From: Populus alba
Lineage: Eukaryota; Streptophyta; Magnoliopsida; Malpighiales; Salicaceae
Reading direction: 5' to 3'
Assembly: GCF_005239225.2 (NCBI RefSeq)
Contig: NC_133289.1
Span: 4,347,501-4,411,500 of the forward strand
DNA length: 64,000 bases
Positions 1 to 12,400 of this stretch are shown here, in pieces (within the stretch, counting starts at the first letter, position 1; each line of letters begins with the position of its first letter). A model generated the notes under the pieces. That model was not told the origin of the DNA and ran no database searches. It saw nothing but the letters and a program-made list of their open reading frames with translations. A program made the translations under genes and the position numbers.

Positions 1-2560
1 GTAATACCGTGTGTTACCTCGGGTATGGATGATTCCTTACTTGTTCATTTTCAAGATGATGAGTTCAAAATAACAATATTTCAAATGGCTTTAGATAAAT
101 CCCTAGGTCTAGATGGATTAAACCCAAAGTTTTTTCAAAACTTTTGATCTTTAATTGGTTCTGATATATGTGATGCTTATTGAAGTTGGTTAATTAAAAA
201 AGAATTTCCTGTAACTCTATCTAACACTTTTGTGGTCCTAATTCCTAAGGGTGATAATCCATAAAGTATGAAGAAACTTTAGATCTATTGCTATTTGTAA
301 TGTATATATAAATTAATATCTAAAGTCCTAGCAAGTAGGATGAAAGAGATTCTAACTTTAATTATCTATTTGAATTAAGCAATATTTTTGCCACAAACAG
401 TTTTTACAGATAATATAGTGATTACATTTAAGACCATTCATTCCATGAAAAGCCACAATTAAGGGAATCAGGGATGGGTAGCTTTACAAACATACATCAG
501 CAAGGCATATGATTGGATTCATTGGAATTTCTTGCATACTATTATGTTAAAGTTAGGATTTGTGGTTGATTGGGTGGACTTAATAATGTTATGTGTCTTT
601 ATAGTGAGATATTTTATGTTTTAATTGTAGTGAAGTTGGTCCTATACAACCACATCGGGGAATTCTCTCTCGCCTTATTTCTTTATTTTATGTAGTAAGG
701 GGCTTTCAACATTATTTCATAGGGTTGAACAACAACAATTAATTCACGGTTGCAAGGTTGCTAGAAGTGCTCCATTGGTTTCACATTTACTCATTACATA
801 TGACAACGTTTTCCTCTTTAAGGCCGCAACTTCAGGAGATTTATGTTGTGAAATAATTGTTGCACCAATATGAGCTAATTTCTGGACAGCATGTCAAGAG
901 AGGTAGATTATTGTCTAGGCTGAAAAACTATGTTGACTAACTTAGTAGCTTAAGCTTTACCAATATATACTATGAGTGTTTTTTTGTTGCCTGTTTTCTT
1001 TATATAAGGAGTTGCAAAAACTGACGAATAACTGTTGGTGGGGTAGTGATCAAAGAAATGGTCGTGGGATAATTTGATAGAGATAGGACAAATTGTATAA
1101 AAGGAAAGAAGATGACGGTCTTGGTTTTAAGAATTTACATTGATTTAGCTTGGCTCTTCTTGGTAAGTTAGGATGGAAATTAATTGCCGAACTTCATTCA
1201 TTATTGATGAAGATTCTTAAATCAATATGCTTCCTAAAATGGACTTTATGAATGCTAGTTTGAGGCATATACCTAGTTTTGTTTGGCGAAGCATCCATAA
1301 CTCGCAAGAAGTGATTAGAAAATGTAGTAGATGACGGGTTGGTAGGGGCAATAATATTAAAGTTTATTTTGATGTATGATTAATGTATGATGCAAATAGA
1401 TTCATTGAGACATGAATAATAAAAGGGCTAAATTTTTTATGTGTTTGTGATCTTATTTCGGATATTGGTTTTGATTAGGATTTGCAAATGATTAACTTAC
1501 TTTTTCAGCCAAAAGATAAACTCGCTATACAGGTTATTTCTCTATCCAATAGAAATGTTGATGATAAGATTATTTGACACTTCAATAAGAAAATGATTTT
1601 TAGTGTGAAGTCGACCTATAAGGTGGCAATTGAGGTTGAGGTTCCTAATTTGGGGGAAGCAGTGCCAGAGGCATGAATGAAACTTTGGAATCTTAGGATA
1701 CCACCTAAGATTAAGTATTTTATTTGGAGAATATGTAATGATTGTTTGCCTAATAGATCTAGGCTATCACAGAAAGAAGTTGAGGTTCATAATTGTTGTA
1801 TTTTCTGTATTATAGCAGGCAAAACAAAGAAGCAATTTTTTCTTGATTGTGACTTTGTTGTTGATGTTTAATCATGAATTTGATCACTGTTTTTTCAGTT
1901 TAGTTCAACTATTAGATGAGGAGTAGTTGTCAAAGTTGGCTGTGTCTATATGACCGATCTAGAGTCAAAGGAATGTGTAGATTTGGAATGAGTATGTGTC
2001 TAATGCGAATTGGCTACTGAAACACGAGATAAAAATTGGCAACAATGAAGGATTGCTCGACAGGTCTCAAGAAGGTTAAGCTCATTTCATCATCCTAATC
2101 ACAGATGGGTTAAACCTGCAGTAGGCTTTGTGAAGTGCAATGTGGATGCAAGTATTTGAACTTGAAAAAGTGCAACATGGAGTTGACTTTATCATGCGAA
2201 ATAACAAAGGACTTGTGGAGTTATGTGGTTGTTATAAAGTTTTAGGTTCTTTCTCTCAAACAACGGTTGAACCATTAAGGTTTAAGGATGTCTTAGAGTG
2301 CTTGATCTATAAAGATATGCATGATGTGAGTATAAAATTGGATGCAAAGATTGTTGTTGATGGAATGTTTAAGCTGTTCACTAATATTTCTAAACTTATG
2401 TTGTGTTTGAGGATTGCAAAATTTTATTACAAAAGAAATTAAATTTCAGTCTCAATTATATTTTTAGGAATGCTAATAAAGCAGCTCATGTTTTATTAAG
2501 TCATGTTGCTACCATGTTCCATTTTATTTGTTAGAGTCAGCCTCTAATTTTAAGTTTAAT
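1..2560 (+). mobile_element. Decayed LINE (L1-like non-LTR retrotransposon), cut by the window edge
   Basis: Translated pieces line up, in order, with a plant L1-type ORF2. Near 85-150 is the reverse-transcriptase block FQMALDKSLGLDGLNPKFF, matching the family's KSPGPDG motif. Near 500-590 is KAYDWIHWNFLHTIMLKLGF, and near 655-710 a remnant of the LSPYLFILC block. At 1677-1871 is a zinc-binding zf-RVT segment (WNLRIPPKIKYFIWR), and at 2110-2440 an RNase H-like end (VKCNVDAS ... GVDFIMRNNKG). Frames change repeatedly and stops interrupt it; for example, a TGA sits where a Trp is expected after FFQNF. It cannot encode an active enzyme. The 3' end seems to lie near the T/A-rich stretch at 2567-2587. 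The 5' end lies outside the window. Confidence 0.85.
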
Positions 2561-3190
2561 GAAACTCTTTTTTTTTTTTAAAAAAAGGAACCAAATCTAA
2601 GTTTTATCTTAACCTATAAATATATACACTATTTGGATCCAAGTAATATAAATACTAGGAGTTTAGTGACCGATTGTTGAAAGCTTCCCTCTCTCTCTTT
2701 ATATACATATATAAAATTCAGTCTCAATTATATATAAAGAGATCTTTACCGCACGTGAAAAATCATTTTGTTAAGTATATGTAATAGTAACAAAAATAAA
2801 ATAAAATTAACTAAGATTTTGGAAATTGGAGTGTGTTATCCTTTATTTTTTTTGAAACAAATGATTTAAATATATTTAGAAAAAATAATAATTTTTTTAA
2901 TTTACTGGTACTTATAAACTTGATTAATTCTATCGAAACATATATATATTTTAATAATTTAATCTTGATACAAAAACAAAATCCCAAATTTCACACCAAA
3001 AAAGAAATCAGAAAAAGTAAGCTAATTTAACAAAAAAAATCCATTTATATTTAGTGTTTTCACTATCGAAGAATGAGAATAATTCATAAACCAATAATTC
3101 TCTCGAAATTTAGAATATTTCTTGCCACAGTTTTTACCTTAATGTCGAATATATATATATACACCCCTAAATTCTAACCCATTACAAAAA
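2561..3190. other. Intergenic spacer between the LINE and NRPA1
   Basis: AT-rich sequence with short (TA)n runs. I see no conserved coding segment, and the short ORFs here have low-complexity, Asn/Ile/Phe-rich translations. Confidence 0.6.
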
Positions 3191-3198
3191 CTGGCCGA

Positions 3199-3254
3199 AG
3201 CCCTAATTGGAGATAAAAGCCCATCAAAAAGTCCAATACCACACTAATTGGGCC
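3199..3254 (+). promoter_or_regulatory. NRPA1 upstream region: site II elements and telo-box-like motif
   Basis: Two site II motifs (TGGGCY) are present: TGGGCC at 3249-3254 and, on the opposite strand, AGCCCA at 3218-3223. The telo-box-like AAGCCCTAA lies near 3198, and TAAACCCTCT follows near 3379. In plants, site II plus telo-boxes typify promoters of ribosome-biogenesis and translation genes, which fits a Pol I subunit 240 bp downstream. The transcription start is not determined; GC-richer leader-like sequence runs from about 3340 to the ATG at 3491. Confidence 0.55.
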
Positions 3255-3490
3255 AGCATAAAAACAGAGTATCGACAGTCGCCTCCGACAAATAAATACT
3301 CTACGTCTTTACTACCACTGCCTCCAATGTTTGCGAAACTTAAATAGAAAAGCAGGGCAGCACAGCCCACGCCTCTCTTAAACCCTCTCTAAGCCCTTCC
3401 CTTAAAAGAACTTCATCGGCGCCGTCTTTTCTCGCCTCACCGTCACTCTATCACCTCCCCCTCTGTTTCGGCCGCTGCAAGAATACCTCC

Positions 3491-6400
3491 ATGGCTGCCC
3501 TAGAGGTTTCCTTATTTGTCTTTTTTTCTTGTCAGCTTCTTGCATTCTTGTCCCTTTTGTTTTACTAATTTAAATTTGAAAGGAATTAATTTCTGTAAGC
3601 TAATGATTTTTTTTATTAATAAGGTTAATTAAGTGGAGTTTATTTATAGTTATTGTACACTTATCCAATTTGAAAAGGTGAAATCAAGACTGGAAAATAA
3701 TTGCTAGTGTTGCTGAAAGTAATTTGAAATTTTTTATCTGGGTTTTTTTGGAAGGTTTTGGCAAAGTAATTTAAAATATGAAATTATCTAAATCGTAGTT
3801 TTTTTCCTTGAAGGTTTTATTGATTTTTTTTTGGATTTTGCAGGGTGCAACTGTGTCAGTTGATTCGGTAGCGTTTAGCTTCTTAACGGATGAAGAGGTT
3901 CATAAGCATAGTTTTGTAAAGATTACCAGCGCCAGATTGCTTGATACTTTGGACAAACCTGTGCCTGGTGGATTATATGACCCAGCAATGGGGCCTCTAG
4001 GGGATGAGCCGTAAGTATCAGAAAACCATTTGTTCATTGATATTGCATTGAATGCTCAATTTTGTTGACATTAAGGGTCATGTTGCCTGTGCATGTATTG
4101 AGATGTCAACTTTTTTGTATGTACTTGAACATGGGGTTGCTTTCTTTGTTATGCACCAGCACTTACTACCATTGCTCGCTTGTTGATTAATTTCTCAATA
4201 TAGAGCTCAATAATTTTTTTCTATGCTAAAATGATTTCATAGTGAAGAATTCTCCGTTTGGAGTTCCATGATTAGTGATCGGTAAATGATAACCCTACCC
4301 TTACCTGTCACTTCATGACTTGTTTTTATTAAGGTTTTGAAGAGGTGTTGTATTCAACGTGGAACTTCCTAGAGGGCTTGTATTTCGTGGATCAAACTCT
4401 TATTTTTCTTAAAAAATGCTATAAAATGGGTTCTGGTGGACTTTTCTATTGGTTCTTTTTAAGTTTTTCTTGGGATTAGAGAAGCATTTACAGTATGATT
4501 TCATTAGCACAATTTGGAAATAGGAAATCCTTGAATAATAAAAAAGAAAAGTAGAAGGAAAGAGAGGGAAAAGTAGAAAAAAAAGAGTGCTGAGACCATT
4601 CTTCAATTGACCTATGTTTTCATTGGTCAGCAAGAAAAGTTCTGCCAACAAGGCCATGCTAAGAAAAAGATATCAAGACCATCATCCTAGGTAGTGTTTT
4701 GAATGTGAATATGAAAGTAGTGGGAAGTGAAGTGATCTGGCAAGGAGATGAACTTGATATTAACCTTAAGGAGTAGCATGGTAGGTTTGTTAATTCAACC
4801 ACCAGAAATGATAGTAAGGTTTTGTGAATTCTATGTAAAGGAGCATTCCAATTCCTCTTATAACTAGCTAGAGCAACAACCATTCACCATAAAAGCCTTT
4901 TCAGCATTACCCAATAAAGGTTCAAGATACAAGGTCCTTGAAACAGCGTTTAAGCACTCTGTTTTTAAAGATTTTAGCATTCTTCTCTATTCAAAAAATA
5001 ACTGAAACAGCGTAATGCCGCTAGATTCTATGGTCTCCATTTTCTTTAAATCCATAAAGGAAAACATCAATAGATCTGATCCTATTTGGACTAACCATGA
5101 TTTGCCTCCAATGGAAAACAATCCATGTAATCTATATAAAACAACTGGACAATATTTTGTTTCCTCACCACATCATTCTTATAAACTTATCTTACGACAA
5201 TCTTTTTTATCTAAAAAAAATAAATAAATTTCACAATGATCTTCTGCTCTCTAGTACTCGGAAGGTGACCTTTTCTTCTTTATTCTTTCGTTTTGTGCAC
5301 GAGACTTTTGAATTTTCATATTAATTTGGGGTAGCATCTGTTTTGGATTGCAGTTAATAATAGACAGAAAAAGTGATCACACCAAGTTATTTAAATTTTC
5401 TAATGATAGCTGATATAAACTTGGCATTTGCAGTATCTTTTTCATATCTTTGTCACATTATTGATACAGTTTGTCAATCATTTTATTGCAGTTGCAAAAC
5501 ATGCGGTCAACGTTCAACTAATTGCACAGGTCATTGTGGCCATATAGATCTGATTAGTCCAGTTTACAATCCTCTGCTCTTTAATTTTCTTCATAAACTT
5601 CTGCAAAGAACCTGTTTCTTCTGCTTTCATTTTAGAGCAGATAGCAACCAGGTATATTTGTGTCCTTCAGTCAATGTTGATGCTTTGATAAATTGCATGG
5701 TTTTGATCCCTAATGCTTCCTCATGCTTCTTCTTCTTCTTCTTCCCTCTTGTTTAACCAGTCTTCTGTATCTGAGGGTTTTTTTTTTTGAATTTTTTATT
5801 TCTACAAAGGTTGAGAAATTTGTTTCTCAATTGGAACTCATCATAAAAGGTGATGTTGTTGGGGCTAAAAGGTTGGATTCTTTCTCGCCAATTGAAGCCT
5901 CATTGCCAGAAGACAGTGATGGCAGCAGTGAATCTTGTTCTACAATTCATTCAGGAGCACGGCATCCAAACAATGAGCAGTCAAAGCAGAGCGAATGGAC
6001 CTCCCTTCAGTTATCTGAAGCAATGTCTATCTTAAATAATTTTCTGAAGTTGGAATCAAAGAAGTGCAAGAACTGTTCAACATCAAATCCAAATATTCGG
6101 AAGCCTACTTTTGGTTGGTTTCATTGGGTATATTTTCACATTCTCTGCTTGAATTTCTCGTTTCTTTTTGGGAAATCTTAGATCTTATCACATACATTTC
6201 TGCTTTCTTAGATGCATGTTAAGTCCTAATACAAATGATTTAACTTGTTTTTGTGTGTTCTTGTACAAATGCTTCAACTTGTTTCTTTGTGCTTATGCAA
6301 AATTGCAGAAATGATACGCATGTATCAAATGTACAAAGAATAAGATTGAATTGGATTTTTGTGAAAAAATATATTTATAGAAAGAAATAATCGATTCTGA

Positions 6401-9400
6401 TGTGATAAGCACTCTACACCATACACTTAGTTGAGATAAATTTGTTGGTGTTCATCCTCAAAATTTGGAGAACAATTTCTTTCTGCTCAAAGATGGTTCC
6501 TAGGCACTTGGGCTTTTTGGTTATGAGAGTTGTTGATATTGTATGGTGTGTATTGTTTCAGGTTTATGTTGAAATTTATATACACTATATGAGGAATTTG
6601 TTTCCTATGATTTTTTTTTTTTGAAATTTGCAGTGATGCAATAGGAGTTGAAGAATAAACAGTCTATTAGCAAAATAAGAGATTTTAATGTTCATATCTG
6701 GCCTTCAGAATAAAGTTTATCAACTTCAGCAGATGCCTAGGAATGGTGTGGTTGGATTTTCTTAAACTTAGCAAATATTTAACATTTCTTAAAACACAAA
6801 TGATTGGTTAACTTTTCGTGAGTGTAATTCTTTAGAGGTTTTTCTAGCTATAAAATCTGATTGCATGGACACTCTTTTCCATGGGTCTTTTTTGTTTGTA
6901 AACTTATTGTCCCTTGATGATTTTTTTTTTGATGTTTGTGTTACTTCTATCACTTTCCTTAATAGAAACCTTTTTATTCTAACAATTTATACAGTGGATG
7001 CTGGTTCTAGATATGTCTCCTGGTTATGTGATGGTGGACATGTTTTTACAGAACTTCTTTTCCTATTGCAATGCTCTTGCTTTATGACACTTTTTCTCTC
7101 TCTAACTTTTGCCTCAGATTGTTATTAATAGATGTTTCCTAACCATATTGTCAAACCTCGTTAACTCCTAAGGCTACAAGAAAATCAGCTGTATTTGAAT
7201 AATGGTATTAAGGAACTTTAAACAAGTTATATGTCTTCTTTTCAGTATCTTAAAAGGTTTTGGTTTTTAGCTGCAATGCTGTAACATTTGCATTTGTATC
7301 TGCTAAAATTTGATTTATTCTAATTCACTTGATGTCATTTTTTTATTATTGCTGTTGCTGTTGTCATTCCTATCTCCATTTCCTGAGTATGCAAATGGAA
7401 CTTCAAGCATAGATTTGGTGATTAGCATTCCAATTTTTTACCTTTTTATTTTGTGTTATCTTTGTAATGAGGCATGATGGAATTGTTTATTTTGTTTTTC
7501 TTGTCATTGTGCTTGTTTGTTGTTCCTCTTCGGTTTCCCTTGTTATGTTGATGAATGCTATACATTTCACATGTGTCAACATTCTCTGATCTCTTTCCAT
7601 CTTCAGGGATCCTAGTTTCCTTTATTTTTTTTCATTGGAGCACTTGGTCCAATTATGATTTTCTACTTTGTACCAAAAGCTTATTTCCCCTGCCGGTAAT
7701 CACTTTTCCCAGCTGATTGATTGTTGCAGGCAGGTTTATCAAATGCAGCTATCAGATCAAATCTGATTAAGCAGCAGACAATTGAAGGGCCATTTGGGGG
7801 TGCATTTGAAGAGTTGATAGATGCAGAAGATGTAACCAAATCTCCTCGTAACAAAGAGTCTGCCACAAACAGGAATTTGAAAGAACACCAGAAATTGCAA
7901 CATCAGTTCACTAGCCAGAAAGATGCTTTGTCCTCGCAGTTATTACCATCAGAAGTATGCTTCTTGCACTGTCAAACTTGTTTTGTTGTTTGTCTTTGGT
8001 GGTTGTTAATTTGTCATTTTGGTTATATTGTGTGATGAAACCTTTTAAATTGGAAAGCATTTTGAAGCTTTGATTTTATTTCAGGCGATGAATATTTTAA
8101 AGCTTTTGTGGAAAAATGAAGCTCGACTCTGCTCATTGATGAGTGACATTCAGCAGCAAGGAGTTGGAAAGAAAAAGGCAGGACATTCTATGTTCTTTCT
8201 GAACACTGTTTTAGTGCCTCCAATCAAATTCAGGCCTCCGACCAAGGGAGGCGACTCTGTAAGTACCTGATAGATTGTTTATTTATTTATTCTTTGTGTG
8301 TGTTGGAGGTTGGAGGACTGTTTAAATATATGCTATGGGAGGTTGGTAAGATATGATGCACTTTCTGGATTCTGTTTAGGACCGTTCCACTTCAGTTTTT
8401 GTTCCTAAGCATTACTTGGAGGGAGGGTCTGATAAACTTGTAGATGCATGCTCTTATCTTTCTCACTAACCTGTATTTGTTAGGTTTTAATTTTCCCTCC
8501 TCTTTAGGTAACCACTTGTGCTGGCATTTCTTGCAGGTGATGGAACATCCTCTATCTGTTTTGCTGAGCAAGGTGCTGGAATTGAATGGATCTTTGGCAG
8601 ATGCGCATAGAAGCAATGATTTCCCATTAATAGCTAGGCGGTGGTTGGAACTTCAGCAATCTATAAATGTCTTGTTTGATTCCAATACTGCCAAGGGTAA
8701 TTTCATGTCCTTTTCTTTGTTGCTGTCTTCATCTCCCTTTATTTGAGATTCAGTTTGTAATAGGCTTTAGGGCTTTGCCTCAACCTCTCAACTGATCTCT
8801 AAAACCAAAAGTAATTAGCAAAAGAATTTTCCAGAATTCGTAGGGAAGCAGGGGTTATCCCCTTTAAACTTTTGTTTGGTGATGATGGATTAAAGGAAAG
8901 AAAATGAGGGAATGAAGGAAAAAAGATATTTTGATGCTCACATTTTTAGATGAGAGATTGAAATGGGAGGGAAGAAAAGCAGAAAGTAGATTTTAATTGT
9001 TCCGATAGAAAAAAAAAAGTGGATGAAAAACTTAGACAATGTTGTCTCCCAAAAGTTCATGAAGTCGAAGAATGAGAAATTTCTATAGGCTGTTGATCAT
9101 AACAAAAACCAATATGCTTGGTGACTGTAATGCTTTTTTAGCAAATTAAATTTAGTTGTTTTTTGTGGTTTTGTTAGGCTGTGATCAAGTTGAATTTAGT
9201 TGCTTGTTACATGGTGGAGGAACTTCTTCTTCCAATCCAGGATCAAGTCACGTATGACTGCCATATTAGACTGGATTTTTATTAGGTGGAGTTTGATTCA
9301 TGGATTAGTACTTTCCCCTCTGGAACTCTTTGGGAGTTTAGAATTTGTTTTTGTTTTTACAATATAGGATTCCTAGGTAAGCATCATTATTTGTTTGTTG

Positions 9401-12400
9401 TTTCTTTGAAAATTTTAAAGATATTTGAAGTAAATTCTTGTCTCTTATGCTTTATTATTGTCATACAATAAATTAATATTAATGTCTACTTAGTTGTATG
9501 AATAAATGTTTTTAAAAATAAAAAAATGTGTACTAGTAAAAGGGATCCCAGAAAATATTATCGTACAAACTAATATAATAATGTAATACTTAAAATTAGT
9601 AATTTAATACCATAAAATAAATTTGATTCATTATAAAAAAAAATTAATGATACTTTTTCTAGTAGAATTTTGTTTATCATCCTTTTGAATTAGTTTCTAG
9701 TATTAATAATTTAGGTTAAAGAAATGAATATTTGTTTAACTAGTGTGTAAATTAATTTTAGGGTATTTTTAACTTATGTTGTTAGCAAGGAGGATATATC
9801 GGTTGTAATATTAAATTTCACTTTCTAGCACTTGAGAAATTGAGATTCCTTAGGTTAAGCTAAGAAATCACTTCCCCCCAAAGACGGGAAAGTGGACTTA
9901 GGAACTTGGATTCCTAAGGCATACCAAACACAACAATGCGTGGAATCCCACTTTCCTTGCTCACTTTCCCTTCTGATTCCATGAACCAAATGCCATGTAA
10001 GTGTATATTTTAGGGCATGAGCTTTTTTTGGGTTTTCTTAACTTGTACTATGTCAATTCTAGGATTATTCTTGCTCCTCGTGAGCCTCGGGGGAACTTAG
10101 CAATGCATCAACTTTCTTGTTTTGTGGGTTCAAGGCTGTCAAGCACGCTGCCTTTTTCTTTACAAAAAATACCTTGAGAATGTTGCATGCCAATAAAACT
10201 ATGTAGTGTTGCACTTTTATGTCTCTATGCTAACAGGTGCTCCCTCCCTTGCTCATACTTTAATCTCTTATATGATAAGACATGCCTCCCCCCCTCTTCT
10301 ATGAATTTATGGATAGTGACGAGGATAATTATGTTGAAATCCATGATGGAAAATAATGCTGGTGGCATGTGTTTTTTAGGATTTGGTTAAAAATTATGGT
10401 TGCATGGTTGTATATTATACTAGTTGATATCCATGCTCTTATCTTTCTTAAAAATCATGCACTGAAACTTACCTTACCATGTTTAAAGCTCCTACATAAT
10501 CCTGGGATAGTGGTAGGCAGGAAGGGTAAGGAGAACATTGTGCCACAGTGTTACTTGCTGTTCCTGTTATGTTTGTATTGTCTATGCCCACATCAAATTG
10601 TTTTATGCCCACTGTTTCAAATGTTACTTATAAAGCTATCAACTCCAACTAAGCAGTGGATTCCTTTTATTAATTGTGGGTCCAGGTCAGAAGGATGTGA
10701 TTTCTGGGATATGCCAGATACTTGAGAAAAAGGAGGGTATGTTTCGGCAGAAAATGATGGGAAAGAGGGTTAATTATGCATGCCGGTCTGTTATTTCCCC
10801 AGATCCTTATTTAGATGTTAACGAAATTGGAATTCCTCCGTGCTTTGCAGTGAAGTTAACATATCCTGAGGTTAGGTCTTTTTATGTACAAATTTGACCT
10901 ATTTGTTTTGTTTTGTTTTGTCATTTTAATTTAAGGTCAGCCATGCCAAGACATGGTTGACTGTGTCTTCCATGTGTACTAGTTGTGAACTAGTTGTTTA
11001 TTTTATATTTTATTTGTATCAAATGGTTTTGATTCCATCTAGAATTGTCCACGATTTAAAGTCATATACTTAACCACATGCTGATTAATGTGTCACTGAT
11101 GATATCTATTCCATCAGTTTGTGTGAATATTCATTCCTTGTCTTAAGCATCGTTTTTTTTTGTGTTTGAAATTGCATTTGAGTGTGTTTCAAAATGGGTG
11201 TGTTTGGCTTGAAAAAGAATCAAATTGATGCCTTTTTAGTGTTTTCTGATGATTTTGATGTGCTGATGTCAAAAATAAAAACAAAACTGAAAAAAATCAT
11301 TTTAAAGCATTTTCAAGCTAAAAACACTTTTGAAAAGTGCCCTGCACCGCAATACCAAACAAAGAATTTACTCCATTATGTAACAGATAGGATTTGTTTG
11401 ATTTCTGTTCTATTTAAGCTTCCCAGAGGCACACAAACTCTTTTGGTGGAGATTTTAATTGTTCTTTTAATCACTTATCATCTTTGGTTGCTTTGTTCCT
11501 TTCTTTTCCCTGCATTTATTGATGTTATGCACTTGCAGAGAGTGACACCTTGGAATGTTGCCAAATTGAGAAATGCTGTAATCAATGGAGCTGAAAGTCA
11601 CCCTGGAGCTACACACTATGTGGATAAGCTGTCTACTACTAAGCTTCCACCGAATCGAAAAATGCGTGTTTCTGTAGCAAGGAAATTATCTGGGAGGAGT
11701 GTTGATTATGAATATGAAGGGAAAATTGTATATCGCCATTTGCAAGATGGAGATATTGTGCTTGTCAATCGACAGGTGAATAACCATCCAACTTGATTTC
11801 TCTCATTCAGTATGCATATATATGATGACACATGGAAGATTTGTCTTTGTGATTCTTAATATTTAGAATGACAGGATTTGTTTGAGTTGAAGCATTATCT
11901 GTTGTTTTGTTAATTAATACTCGGCTTATATTCAGTGTTATGTTTTCACATGCTGACTGTTTCAAAAATCTGTGCTTCTGGGTGAATAAAGATTCTAAAT
12001 TTTTAAGAAGAAAGTTGTTTGTGAGAATGGATAACTCTGGAGATATTCTCACATGGAAGTGATGCCTGGATGACTCCTTGTTCAATCATCCTTTTACCAT
12101 TTTTCTCTAACTTGTTTAAATTTCTTTGCATCTCACTAAATGTCATAATTCTTTAAGTTCCCATAATTATGAGTTAAAAAAAGTGCTCTTTAGTCTGTTA
12201 GATCTAATTTGACATGAAGATTCTGTTTCTGGTGATAGCTCTTATTTATGCTCGTACATGCTGGTATTGGTAACTATACTTTATATATTTTGATCATCTT
12301 CTACTAGCATGGCTTGCAATATTGTTTGCAGCATTGGATTCAATTGCATGCCTAGGACCCTGTTTCATTATGTCAATGGTAGGCATACAAGTTGAAGTCT

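Noticed and set aside
5723..6181. ORFs starting in intron sequence around NRPA1 exons, and antisense ORFs across exons
   Set aside because: They are NRPA1 exon frames extended into introns, or shadows of those exons. Splice phases support a single gene.
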